From contig JAILWY010000011.1 of assembly GCA_022113835.1 (NCBI GenBank), positions 1,736,001-1,800,000 on the forward strand: a DNA stretch of 64,000 nt. The letters run 5' to 3'. Of the stretch, positions 53,597 to 64,000 are shown in pieces (position 1 is the first letter of the stretch; every line of letters begins with the position of its first letter). This stretch comes from Atopsyche davidsoni. Taxonomy: Eukaryota; Arthropoda; Insecta; Trichoptera; Hydrobiosidae. Both the position numbers and the translations under genes were made by a program. Below the pieces are notes generated by a model. It made no database searches. It saw only the letters and a list, made by a program, of their open reading frames with translations, and had not been told where the DNA came from.

Positions 53597-54272
53597 CTGG
53601 TTTAACCTGTAGTACTCCACACTCGAACAACAAATACGAATAGGCTAGGAGATATATGAGGAATGTGTCCTAGCGACATCCTAGTTAAGCTTGTAATACT
53701 CATTTGAACAATAAATACGAGCACTCAATGTCTGGCAGACTGTAAAAAAGTGTGTCTGCGACATTCAGGTTTAACTTGTAGTACTCCACACTCGAACAAC
53801 AAACAAGAATACGCTAGGAGATATATGTGAGAAGGTGTGCCCGCGACATCCTAGTTAAGCTTGTAAAACTTATTTGAACAATAAATACGCGCACTCAAAG
53901 TCTGGTACACTGTAAAAAAAAGTGTGTCAGCTACATTCTGGTGTCGCTTGTCATATTTGAATAATAAACACGAGTATTCAATGTCTGGTAGACTGTTGAA
54001 AGGTGTGTCAGCGACATCCTGGTTTAACTTGAAGTACTCCATACTCAAAATACGAATAGGCTATGAGACATACGTGAAAAGACGTGCCTGCGACATTTTA
54101 GTCAATACTCATTATTCGAACAATAAATACGAGTGCTCTGTAGAAAGGTCTGTCCACGACATTAAATAGGAAGGTGTGTTTACAAAAGCTAGGTTTAATT
54201 TTTAGTACTTCGCATTTGAATAATAAATACGAATAGCCGAATAGCTGGGAGATAATAGGAAGGCGTGCATGC
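53597..54272. repeat. ~85-bp satellite with two monomer types
   Basis: Monomer starts lie at about 53,597 (A), 53,681 (B), 53,766 (A), 53,851 (B), 53,938 (B), 54,019 (A), 54,098 (B, short) and 54,189 (A). Type A carries GTAGTACTCCACACTCGAAC and GGCTAGGAGATATATG. Type B carries TTTGAACAATAAATACGAG and CTCAATGTCTGGCAGACTGT. Both end GTGT..GCGACAT(C/T). Monomer lengths are 79-87 bp, except the truncated one. Confidence 0.9.
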
Positions 54273-54279
54273 AAGTTTA

Positions 54280-54843
54280 TACTATGCAATGTAAGTTTCG
54301 TCTCATTTTTATACGCAAACGCCATCGACCGACGAAGCCGATTCAAAACATCAACTTTGTTTTTTTCAAAATAACCCAAGCTCTATATAACTTATGCCGA
54401 AACACATTTCAAAAGCTAAGTAGCCGCCATCACCAAAACAAAGCGTCAAACAAAAACGGCCAATTTTCACACGAGACCGCCGCGACGGACAATGGCGAAA
54501 ACAAAGCCGGAAAAAATGGCGTCGGGGGGGCCCGGGGACCACACAGGGGGACCACGCGAGAAGACCACGGGACCGGGACCATCGGCGCCCCGGGGCACCG
54601 TTTCATTAGCCACCCCCCCCCCGTTTAATAATCGGCCACTTTCGCCCCGATACGCCCCTGGTGATTTGGCAGCGGCGCACGGTGATTTCTACAATTTTTT
54701 TTTAAAATTATTTTAATACATAAAAATCGAGAGGAGTTTACTACATATATAAAGCACACTAATTTAACATCAGTCTGCGTACATGCAGGTTTAAAATTTT
54801 CCACAAACTAGTCCGTCATGTATTGTAGATTCGTATCAATATA
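54280..54843. other. GC-rich sequence, no gene recognised
   Basis: 54,510-54,660 is GC-rich with G- and C-runs. The overlapping frames look compositional. Confidence 0.45.
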
Positions 54844-54844
54844 T

Positions 54845-55600
54845 AGGGTGTCCAAAGTGAGTATCGGGTATATGTTTTTTTTATATTTTTTTATATCGGT
54901 TTGGTACCTTGCTTGTTATGTACAAGGTTTGTTATCACAATTTGGGGAAACTTTCCAAACTAGTCGATCGAAATTGTGCTATATATGGGAGTAACTGAAG
55001 CTGCAACCCCTGGTTTATCTTCTTTATGGTTCCGATGACACGCTTCAAGAAGCCATCCAGTGATTTCATCAATTGTGTGAGTGAAAAAGTGAGTATCGGG
55101 TATATGTTAGTTCAGTAAAACAAAAACTACTAGTAATCAAGTAAAAGAAATCTATTTCGAAAAGATGATGTTATCCAAATGGCGACTGTTACGCACTGCT
55201 GGCACTCTTCTAGTCTGGAACGAGGATTGCTGATAACAAGCTGACACATAGCCCTCGATATTGCTGCCATTTCTGACCTGATGTTTTGTTTCAATTCCGT
55301 TAGGTTCGTCGGATTATTCTCATAAACCCTGCTTTTAAGGTATCCCCATACGAAATAGTCAAGAGGGCTAAAGTCGGGGCTTCTGGGAGGCCAGCTGATT
55401 TTACCTCTACGTGAAATGACCTTATTAGGGAATAATTCGTTAACAGCTTCAATCGATTGATTGGATGTATGGCAAGTAGTGAAACACGATTTTGAGTTAA
55501 AACCTTGAAACTCTTGCAGCTCTGGGCCTTAAAAATTTTCGCAGCATATCGCAATAACGGTCACTTTAACAGATACCAGATACTCTTTTTGGACATCCTG
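54845..55600 (-). mobile_element. Tc1/mariner-class deletion derivative (GGGTGTCC family), copy 4, interrupted
   Basis: Termini TAGGGTGTCCAAAGTGAGTA and ATACTCTTTTTGGACATCCTG. The minus strand keeps the transposase C-terminal remnant. The left end is split by a LINE insertion at 54,877-55,085; removing it gives an element of the same size as copies 1 to 3. Confidence 0.85.
54877..55085 (-). mobile_element. 5'-truncated LINE insertion with ~23-bp target duplication
   Basis: A minus-strand copy of the last ~180 bp of the LINE at 34.9-35.35 kb (TGAAATCACTGGATGGCTTC, AAACCAGGGGTTGCAGCTTC, TTTGGAAAGTTTCCCCAAAT). It ends in an A-rich tail, seen as the T-rich run at 54,873-54,892. AAGTGAGTATCGGGTATATG is duplicated at both sides (54,855 and 55,087), as expected for target-primed reverse transcription. 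Confidence 0.9.
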
Positions 55601-55604
55601 TATA

Positions 55605-56440
55605 TATATATATACTAATATTTATTTTCACACATGTTTCGGGTGCGCCACTGGCACAGCTTGCTGTTTATCGCCCTACTGCCCAAAGTCGCCCCCCGCC
55701 CCTGAATGTTTTAGAATAAATAAGGGAGGGATTTTAATATATCGGATATTTTCGTGCTCGAGAAGCGGCAATTGAACAAAACCGACGACTTCCAAAGCTG
55801 CCTACACAAATCGCAACACAACCGACAGCCGAGCGACGAGCCAACCAAACAGTCTATAAATAATTAATATTTTTAATAAATCCGTATTTTTCTCCCATAC
55901 AAGTTTTTTTTCCATTATCTATAAGCAACTGTTCTACCTGCTGGACTACAGGGCGGTGTTATAATCGTTTGTTTTCATTGGGTGTCGCGTTTCATACAGC
56001 GTGTGCACATGACATGGCATCTGTCGGGTGCGTTTTTATTTTAATCCACATTGTATATGTCATTCGAGAAGACACGAGACGCGATAGGGTTTATCACAAT
56101 GGGGCGCATGCACTCAATTGTAGAAATAATGAGAGATGCGCCTTTTCATAAAGCAGATAAGGGTTTATATTATTTACTAGCGGTTTAAGTATTTGGACAG
56201 AACAACCCTTAAAACAAACCCCTATGTCAATCAGCAAAATGAAGAAAAAAACTTTTGCAGATAAATCAAACTATTTATTAATTTTAAATCGGGTCAATTT
56301 TATAATCCGGGTAACGTAAACCGTGATTAATTGACGTGGTCGTAATCTATTTATTATATTTAATAATTTATTTTAATAGTCGATACAGTAGTCAAAATAG
56401 AATACTAAAAAATAAAATCACAGAAAATATACAACAATAT
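55605..56440. other. Sequence without recognised genes
   Basis: Nothing recognised except a palindromic MITE piece near 55,790-55,850. Confidence 0.5.
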
Positions 56441-57355
56441 ACTATGTCTTTCAGAAACTTAAAACACATGCCCGGAGAGCCGGCCATACTATACGCGCAA
56501 AAAATGGAATACTACAAAATAAACCTGATACTGCCTTAATATTCTGCAATATATCATAGAGTTCATAATACTCAAGCGATGCAAGAACTGCCATTGTGAA
56601 TTTAAAAACAGAGCGACATTGTCTTTCGGAAGTTAAAAACACACGGAACCGAAAAAAATGGAATACTACAAAATAAACCGGCAGGAAATTCACAAAATAC
56701 TGCCTAAATGTTATGCAATATATCATACAGTTCATAATACTTAAGTGATGCAAGAGTAGCCAAGGATGAATTAAAAAACAGAACGACATTGTCTTTCGGT
56801 AATTAAAAACACACAAGCCCGGAAAGCCGTCCATACTATACGCGCAAAAAATGGAATACTTCAAAATAAACCTGCAGGAAACTTATAAAATATTCTGGAA
56901 TATATCATAGAGTTCCCAATACTCAAGCGATGCAAGAACAGCCAAGGATAAATTAAAAAACAGAACGACATTGTTTTTCAGAAATTAAAAACACACAAGT
57001 CCATACTATAAGCGCAAAAAATGGAATACTACAAAATAAACCTGCAAGAAACTTATAAAATATTCTGGAATATATCATAGAGTTCCCAATACTCAAGCGA
57101 TGCAAGAACAGCCAAGGCTGAATTAAAAAACAAAACGACATTGTCTTTCGGAAATTAAAAACACACAAGTCCATACTATAAGCGCAAAAAATGGAACACT
57201 ACAAAATAAACCTGCAGGAAACTTATAAAACATTGCCTAAATATTCTGGAATATATCATAGAGTTCCTAATACTCAAGCGATGCAAAGGCTGAATTAAAA
57301 AAAACAGAACGACATTGTCTTTCGGCAAATTAAAACACACAAGCCCGGAAAGCCG
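56440..57355. repeat. ~175-bp satellite, five units
   Basis: GACATTGTCTTTCGG-type landmarks lie at 56,446, 56,621, 56,791, 56,973, 57,143 and 57,317 (spacings 175, 170, 182, 170, 174). Each unit holds AAAATGGAATACTACAAAAT, AATATATCATAGAGTTC and TACTCAAGCGATGCAAGA. CATACTATACGCGCAAAA is present in some. Confidence 0.93.
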
Positions 57356-57359
57356 GCGC

Positions 57360-59535
57360 ACGTGATGGCCGCCCAAAAAAAACAAAAAAAGAGGAAGAAG
57401 GAGAAGAGTCTCACATTCGAGTCGCATGCGGAGTCAAACAATCCCCGGCGGACCGCAAGCGGCGCCAGACAATGCAGCCACTTGTCTATTGTTGCGACTC
57501 CTTCATCCCCCCGCGGGGGCAGATCCGCCCCCGAGACTCAATGACGAATTTCCACATCATCCGAATATGACCTTGGAGCGGGATTCCTTATATATTTCAA
57601 CTAGCAAAGCAAAGATAATTGCGCGTATCGAACAACCGTATATTTTAGTATGTAAGCAGTCAACTATCGTACAGTTTGGGTATACGCAGAGGAGTGGTTT
57701 CATCCCCCGGCCTCGGGCTAAGTCCTATGCGGTAAAAAGCGCAAAAAAACCCGAATAAAACAAACCAACTCAGCGAACACTAAATGTTTTCCATGCGTAC
57801 TAACTTTTTCTATGCGGCGTTCAACGCGTTTACGTGATGACGAAAGATGGCTCGTAGAGAGGTTTCCAAAACAATGAACGTGTAGAATCAACTGTTAAAA
57901 GCAAGTTTCCGTTTCCGCGTCGTGTCGGTGTGATTGCAATTAATAATTGAAATAATTATTAATTATCCGTCCCACGGTTTGGGGGCAACTGCGCCGGGTT
58001 TTCCCCACCGAACGCGATTCGCCCCCGGGGCGTGTGTTTTGGTTGATAATAGGCGAATGTAGCAGTGACATTTTTGAAAATCGACATCTGCTTTTTTTTT
58101 TGTCATTCCGGAAATGCCGAATACAACTGCCTACACTCCCAGTGCGCCAAACGGAAAGAAAGAAAAAAAAAAAAAAACAATGCAATGAAACATTGTTTTC
58201 AAGCAAAAAAAAAATACGCGATGAGGTGGATCAAAAATAATTTATTTTTGATTCTATGATAAGACAAGTGTATGAAACGCCTCTTAAAGCATTATACTAC
58301 AGCGTGTTTATGTAATTTGTATACAAGCACTTTGACTGTATACAGCGTGGCACATAAACTGTACTACCTGGTTGTCGCATGTGGCAGTGTCTAATCGATA
58401 CAGGTTCAGTGCAAGATGGCAGCGCAGACTCCCAGACATTATTAAAACTTTTAATTGTTGTTAAGCCTCGTTTACGGGTGGTTTTGGGTAGCTAATATAA
58501 ATAAGGTACCTTTCGACACAAAATGATAATAAACCAATATAGTTAAAATATTTATTCAGACACTTTGATTTTCTTGTTTGATTCGCGTGCACATGTGGCT
58601 ATAAATAGTAAATTTTTTGATCCGTCAATTTTGATAAATAAAAACTACGGGCGTGATAGGCCTTAATGGCCTCTTCGCAATGAGGAGGTCTGGGAGGTCG
58701 GAGGACTTTCACATACACCTAGAGAGCTATTATTGAAAACGAATGCGATTATACCCATCGTCTCTCCGCCCGTCGGAAGACATTAATGGAAAATATTAAA
58801 GTATAATTTTTTTAACACGAAAACCATAAAAATTATTTGTTTTTACATAATATACAAACGCAGATATTGTTTTTTTATTTTTTTAAATAAATAGCTTGCG
58901 TTGACTGCAGTGTTTTATTTTAATTTATATTGTGATATTTTTTATTTAAATTCCATTATAATATTTAGGTAAAAAATGTTAAGTGTTTATTTTTTAATAA
59001 TAACAATAATATTAGATTGAAGATGTTTAGATTTAAATAAACAAAGTTTCTATTTAAAAATTCAACATTAAAAATTAAATAAAGTGTAACTGTTGCGTGT
59101 ACGAACGATTTATCTACGGATCTAGTTTGTTATGCTACACAAATGTATTAAATACAATAGGTAATTTAAAATGTTTTTAATGCAAGCTCACCTGCCATAA
59201 TTTTTAATTATATATATATATTTCTGATAACTGTCAAAAAAAATAAATAATTATATATAAAGATTAATTAACACTTTGTTAGTCAAATGCGTTGGTTCCC
59301 TTTAGAATCAGGAATTGTTTGTACCGACTCTTCAATAGTTTCTCTACTCGCTCGTAGATGGCGTTGCCAGTAAAGAAATATATTCATTGAAAGTAAAATC
59401 ATATAGAAAATAATAATATTAATGGTAGTACTTATTGATAATACTACCGTTAATATTATTTTATTCCAATAATATTTAATAAATAAAATTAATTTAAAAA
59501 AAAGCCCCAATATGATTTATACATACAAAACTTTT
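57360..59535. other. Sequence without recognised genes
   Basis: GC-richer at 57,420-57,530 and 57,960-58,040, AT-rich from 58,780. One protein-like minus frame at 59,279-59,383 is discussed under findings. Confidence 0.45.
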
Positions 59536-59544
59536 TAATAATTA

Positions 59545-59925
59545 TAAGTGTTTTGTCGTCTCAGTTCTGCTTTATGGAGTCGAAGCTTTGAAACTCAAAA
59601 CAGCTACTATGCAAAGAATTATGGCGGCAGAAATGGTTCTATAAGAGAATCCATGAAAACACCATGGGTTGTCTTTTACAGAATGCGAAAAGAAAGAAAA
59701 CTCATGACGTTGGTAAAGAAGCGGAAGGTCTCATATTTTGGTCACATTTTTCGTAACAGTAACTATTGAATCCTCCAGGTGATTGTCCAAGGAAAGATCG
59801 ACGAAAAAAGCGGCATTGGAAGGAGGGAGTTAACGTGGATGCGGAATTTGCGCCAGTGGCTCGAGATCGGAAGCTCAGGATAGAAATATGTTCGATGAAA
59901 TGGTCACCAAAAGGCACTTAATAAG
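59545..59925 (+). pseudogene. Non-LTR retrotransposon C-terminal fragment
   Basis: Encodes RMRKERKLMTLVKKRKVSYF then GHIFRNSNY, a stop, and in other frames LQVIVQGKIDEKSGIGRREL and TWMRNLRQWLEIGS. This is the same C-terminal signature as at 5.4-6.1 kb, with frameshifts. It ends with a SINE/LINE-shared tail (GATGAAATGGTCACCAAAAG). Confidence 0.75.
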
Positions 59926-59929
59926 AATT

Positions 59930-61306
59930 AAACAATATATATTTACGACTGTTCATTTTTCATATAAACACAGCCCAGAGCGGGTTTTGCAACACACCTA
60001 CTCTAAAAAAAAAGGATCGAATCAGTATTTATACTATTTCTTACGTACCTTATGGTTTAAAATTGAATCGCGTGTGGGAGACAAAACACACCAATTATTT
60101 ACGTAATTCCATGACTTATAATAGATGCGACGTTAAGTAAAAATTACATTACAGATACAAGAATAACTCATAGCCAATACGAATTATAATTTATTTGACA
60201 ATCGTTGTACCGAATGCGCCCACTGTAAAAGAACACGCACGTGGAAAAAATTAAAAACCGAAATAAAAACAATAAATCAAAATATCGGGCTGATGCGAAA
60301 GATCGCGCCGTTTGGGTTTTTTTTTTTAAATATTAAACTGTTTATAAATACTCGATCCTTGGGTGTTTCGCGTTTTTTTCTCACTTAAAATATCATCTAA
60401 GATCACTTCAGGCTGAAAACAGCTGGGTGGCTGAATCTGTGCGCGTTCGGAGAGGTACGCTCATTCCCAAGTGTCTATTCGAATTTGGCCCGAAATTCTT
60501 GCAGTACCGGTAAAACGTAAAGGACGTTTTATTTATATTTCAGTGTATTGTAAAATTTAAATAAAACAATGGATAATGTTTTAAAATATCTTGTATTTAA
60601 TTTGTGTTTTTGAAGCGTATTCTTAATCCACAAAATTAAAAATTAGGCCGTCAGAGCTCTTTTATAGTCTGTTGAAACTAAATAACCATAAACGAATATT
60701 TTAATATATAACTGCAAAATAAATCAGTCCACGAATTTACGCATCAACCCCCAAAGCTGAGCATTAAAACGAAACAATCATTTCCATAATCTGGGGGTAG
60801 CTTAGACTAATAATGATTGCTGTTTTAAAAAATCGTAAGCCATCATCCCCGTCTGCTGTCGCGACGAGCGAATTGTCGTAAAATCGAATCGATTAATGGT
60901 AATTTTATTTATGGAGGGGGAGGAGAAAATAATTATTTACAATCGAAAAAGGAAATTGTTACCAGCAACCGCAGATGTATTTATTTTGAAGTACTCTTAA
61001 AAAGAAACTATGACTATTTGACGGTAGTCTAATGAGACTATTGAAATTTTGCTAGAGTCACCGCGAATGTTGACGAAGCCATTGTATACGATGTTGATAC
61101 ATTTTTATTTATATAATAGAGCATAAAAAAAAGATATTTCAAGACATTTATTGCAATCAAACATGAAACGACGAGAAAATTACTGTACTTTTTGGTACAG
61201 CGAGAATTTTGATGGGCTGCGAGAATCACCCACAAGAATCGTGAATAAATATTTAAAGAATTTTTTGTAGTCCTGTAGTTGAAGAGTGGTTACGTAGCGC
61301 TAATAT

Positions 61307-61337
<31 letters not shown>

Positions 61338-61940
61338 AGTCAACTGTGTTTTGTCTTTACGAGGCTTTCACAGCTCTCGACACGTGTAACAACCATTATA
61401 AATATCATATCTTTGTCTTCATCGCGCGTCCCTATCAATGCTCAAGGCCTCCTGCAGCCGCGGGAAACAAATTCAAAAAAATATTTAAATCAAATTTGGA
61501 ACGGAACATTAGCCGCCATTTTGGGGGACGTCATTCGAATTTTGAATATCCGAGGCGCGGGAACGAAAACGCGACTGAGAATTGATACTTTCATAATGAA
61601 CTCTAATCGCAACAGATAAATTGTACTTAATAAATACAGGGGTCGTAGGAATTCGTATAACTAGGGAATAACAATAGGGGAGGGAGGGGTGAAAGCACAG
61701 AATCGAACGCCGCAGCTAACTGATAACGATAATTTGATGATACAACCAAATATTTAAATTATACTAACTACAAAAATAATAGTCCATTATCATACGAGAG
61801 TAATCGAAATCATGGAAGCAAATTGTTATTCAGAGATTTCAGGAAATAACAACCCGGTTAAAAATGTCGTTACAAATATTAATAATTAAGTACACGAAAC
61901 ACACCTCGTTTTTCATCCATAATTGATACAAATATTCTAA
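59930..61940. other. Sequence without recognised genes
   Basis: A (TGA)n trinucleotide repeat lies at 61,308-61,337. Otherwise AT-rich and unassigned. Confidence 0.45.
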
Positions 61941-61944
61941 GCCT

Positions 61945-62388
61945 CTTAGCACACTAAAGGCGGGGCGGGTACTAGTACCCGTTCCGCGGACTGCTGTCTG
62001 AAGGCGGGGCGCATATTAACACGTTTTTGAATGTGTTTACTCTAAAAGCGGCAGAAGGTTCATTTTATTCTTAAGGTTTACAGCTCGAAATGTTTGTTTA
62101 GGACTCATCAACGTTACTTCTACCAATACTGCCCAGTGACAATGAAGAAGTGGAGTGGCCAGAGAATGATAATCCTCCAATTATTGAACAATTTTTAGGA
62201 CAAAGTGGTGTTGTTGTGATGCCAAGTAATCCGCAAAGTGGTTCAACTTTTTATAGGAAACGATCTATTTGAACTACACGCAAATCAAAGAGTGTATAGA
62301 CTTTGATTTCGCACGTGCAATTTTACGCGAATTTTGCCCACTACGCAAACCAGTTTAGTTAATTTGGCACCCGCCTAAAGTGTATTAT
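61945..62388 (+). mobile_element. piggyBac-type MITE, copy 2
   Basis: Inverted orientation to 32.5 kb. The ends TTAGCACACTAAAGGCGGGG and GGCACCCGCCTAAAGTGTATTA are decayed TTAA-type termini. The GGGTACTAGTACCC palindrome is at 61,967-61,980. The plus strand reads DNEEVEWPENDNPPIIEQFL then GQSGVVVMPSNPQS, and a ~10-bp deletion near 62,238 breaks the frame. Confidence 0.8.
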
Positions 62389-62515
62389 TGATATATCATA
62401 CAAATTCGAACCCAGTCACTCGTGGATGGCAGATGGCGATTTTACTATAAATAATGTTAAAATATTTCAGCAACTGTTTCAAGGCTTTACGATTGATTAT
62501 AATTAAATTATTTCT

Positions 62516-62645
62516 AATATGATTAGGCACATTAGTTCATACATAGAAGATGATTTAAAGAAACTCTGTACTAAACCGGTGTACTAACGAAATGTAACTA
62601 ACGAATACGCATCTGATTGACGTTTAATAAAAAAATAGACATATG
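62516..62645 (-). mobile_element. Composite SINE, short
   Basis: TAATATGATTAGGCACATTA at the left, an anticodon-arm scrap (ACCGGTGTACTAACGAA), then the forward tail ACGCATCTGATTGACGTTTA. Same inverted layout as 16.8 kb. Confidence 0.7.
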
Positions 62646-62649
62646 TATA

Positions 62650-64000
62650 TGATGGTGCGCGTCTTGGCTAAAATAATAGATTTTAAAAATAATATCCAGA
62701 TGGGACTAAAATCGCTTCACTTGTTACTTTGTTCAAAAAGTGCAGTGCTTGCAAATCACTAAATATTGGTTGGCCTGGGCACATTGGTTCATATGTAGAG
62801 TATGATTGTTAAAAATTCTCGATAAACGGAAGTGAAGAGGAACAGGATATGAGTGTGCGCTTAGTCCACTGGACCACAGGGCGGCTCGTGACAATCTGGG
62901 CAGATACGGATCAGGCAGTGGCGGGGGCGCTTTAGCCCAGCACAGGGCCGGCACGCGACCGCGATAAATCTTAATTCATTCGGCGTCTCTGTCGCACGAC
63001 AAAATGAACAGCTGATACATCCCGGCCTTGGCGGGGTGACCACCGATCGCCAGAAAGCGAGACAACAATAATTACCACGTACCACCGGATAAACACTTAT
63101 TAAACCACACACTCACTGCCCAAACTTGGTTATTAAAAAAATGCCTACTAACACCTATTGGTCCCCACATACAGACACACACCTGCTTATAATAAAAAAG
63201 GCATACTAACACATATACGCACACATATTGACACATACACTTGCATACCTTGCTAAGTGTTTTTTTTGGTCCCAAATTATAATCTGAAATGGTTGATACA
63301 TCATCGGGTTAATGTGAATGTATAATATAAGGAAAAGCGGCGACATCGTGGACTGAAACAATATACAAAAATTGTGAAAGATAATTTTTCAATACGTTTT
63401 AATGACTTGAAACGAATTTGTATTTACCTCGCTCAGTGCGATTTGAATATATTTTTTCGATAAAATTTAAAAAAAATTGTGTTGTGTATTATTGATGGCA
63501 GAATGCTCAATGAAAAAGTATGCAATAATCACTAATCATTATGTATTAGTTCGGATAATAGATCAGCGCTTAAAGAGAAACGATATGGAGAGGGAGGAGA
63601 GGTGAGGACGAGCATTATCACTCGCAATAGCTGGACACGGTTTACTAGACTAACACTTAGTAGTTTTACAAATTTTCTTGGTATGCATCAAAGATCAGAG
63701 AAGGGCGTGCAATTATCGCTCACAACTGCTGGACATTGTTCTAGTCTTAGACTGTAATGGTCTGGTTTTAGACTTCAGCTGGAAAGACGTTGGAAGAGTG
63801 GCTCGCCCTGTAGTGGTATAAAGCACATCTCATATTGGATTCACCTTATCCCGAGTTCGTTTCCCACGAAATATCCGGACGCGTTCTTGGAAAGCCCGCG
63901 TGAATCGAGGGAAGCCGGAAACGTCCGTAAATCAGCCATTTTCAGATTTAAATCACCAAGCGGGCACGGAAGAGTCTCATTATTGTTGTTATTAACATTA
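62650..64000. other. Sequence without recognised genes
   Basis: A SINE head piece (GGCACATTGGTTCATATGTA, GAGTATGATTGTTAAAAATT) lies at 62,764-62,835. The rest is unassigned, with no convincing BRIP1 exon. Confidence 0.45.

Noticed and set aside
53135..53643. Long Ala/Pro/Arg and Gly/Ala/Arg frames on both strands (up to 161 codons)
   Set aside because: They are translations of the (GGGGCGAAGC)n minisatellite. A 10-bp unit is open in several frames by construction, with no domain or splice context.
49079..57355. CRISPR array
   Set aside because: Unit lengths, lack of unique spacers and eukaryotic context show satellites and tandem repeats.
59180..59200. BRIP1 first exon ending ATGGCAG/GTGAGC on the minus strand
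   Set aside because: Phase would fit the exon at 21,999, but it would skip the essential Walker A motif and nothing else supports it.

Overview
The window is animal nuclear DNA, most likely from an insect. It is AT-rich, full of transposon debris, and carries one recognisable cellular gene split by GT-AG introns. The organism call rests on the mix of mariner, Tc1-like, piggyBac-type, hAT, pogo-like and Helitron elements, tRNA-derived SINEs and non-LTR retrotransposon fragments. No species can be named from the sequence alone.

The gene is BRIP1/FANCJ, the Fe-S cluster DNA helicase of the Fanconi pathway, on the minus strand. Nine exons can be placed between position 1 and 21,999 with consistent intron phases. 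They cover the acidic insert, motif Ia (GTRTHKQ), all four Fe-S cysteines and the DEAH box. One intron (4,809-21,819) is 17 kb. The Walker A exon was not found and the 3' half runs off position 1. If the missing 5' exons lie beyond 64,000, nearly the whole window is BRIP1 intron.

The rest is repeats. 3.5-9.8 kb: transposase and reverse-transcriptase fragments, a pogo-like MITE, a long-hairpin MITE and a mariner deletion derivative. 11.6-28.2 kb: two tRNA-derived SINE families, a SINE that shares its tail with a LINE, Tc1-like deletion derivatives, a broken mariner and a hAT MITE. 29-36 kb: a Helitron copy, a tandemly duplicated LINE/SINE composite, a piggyBac-type MITE, an in-frame 51-bp repeat and a LINE C-terminus. 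39-52 kb: a mariner C-terminal half, two more Helitron copies, G-quadruplex-prone DNA, hammerhead-like hairpins and a four-unit (TA)n-bearing tandem array. 53-57.4 kb: a 10-bp GC-rich minisatellite, an ~85-bp satellite with two monomer types and a ~175-bp satellite. 57.4-64 kb is mostly unrecognised apart from a LINE fragment, a second piggyBac-type MITE and SINE pieces.

The most interesting signals are a zero-length-exon (ratcheting) recursive splice site at 50,450 on the BRIP1 strand, a small non-autonomous Helitron family with intact termini, hammerhead-like hairpins typical of Penelope-like elements, and a SINE-derived composite that recurs with the same inverted layout. No convincing new multi-gene system is present.
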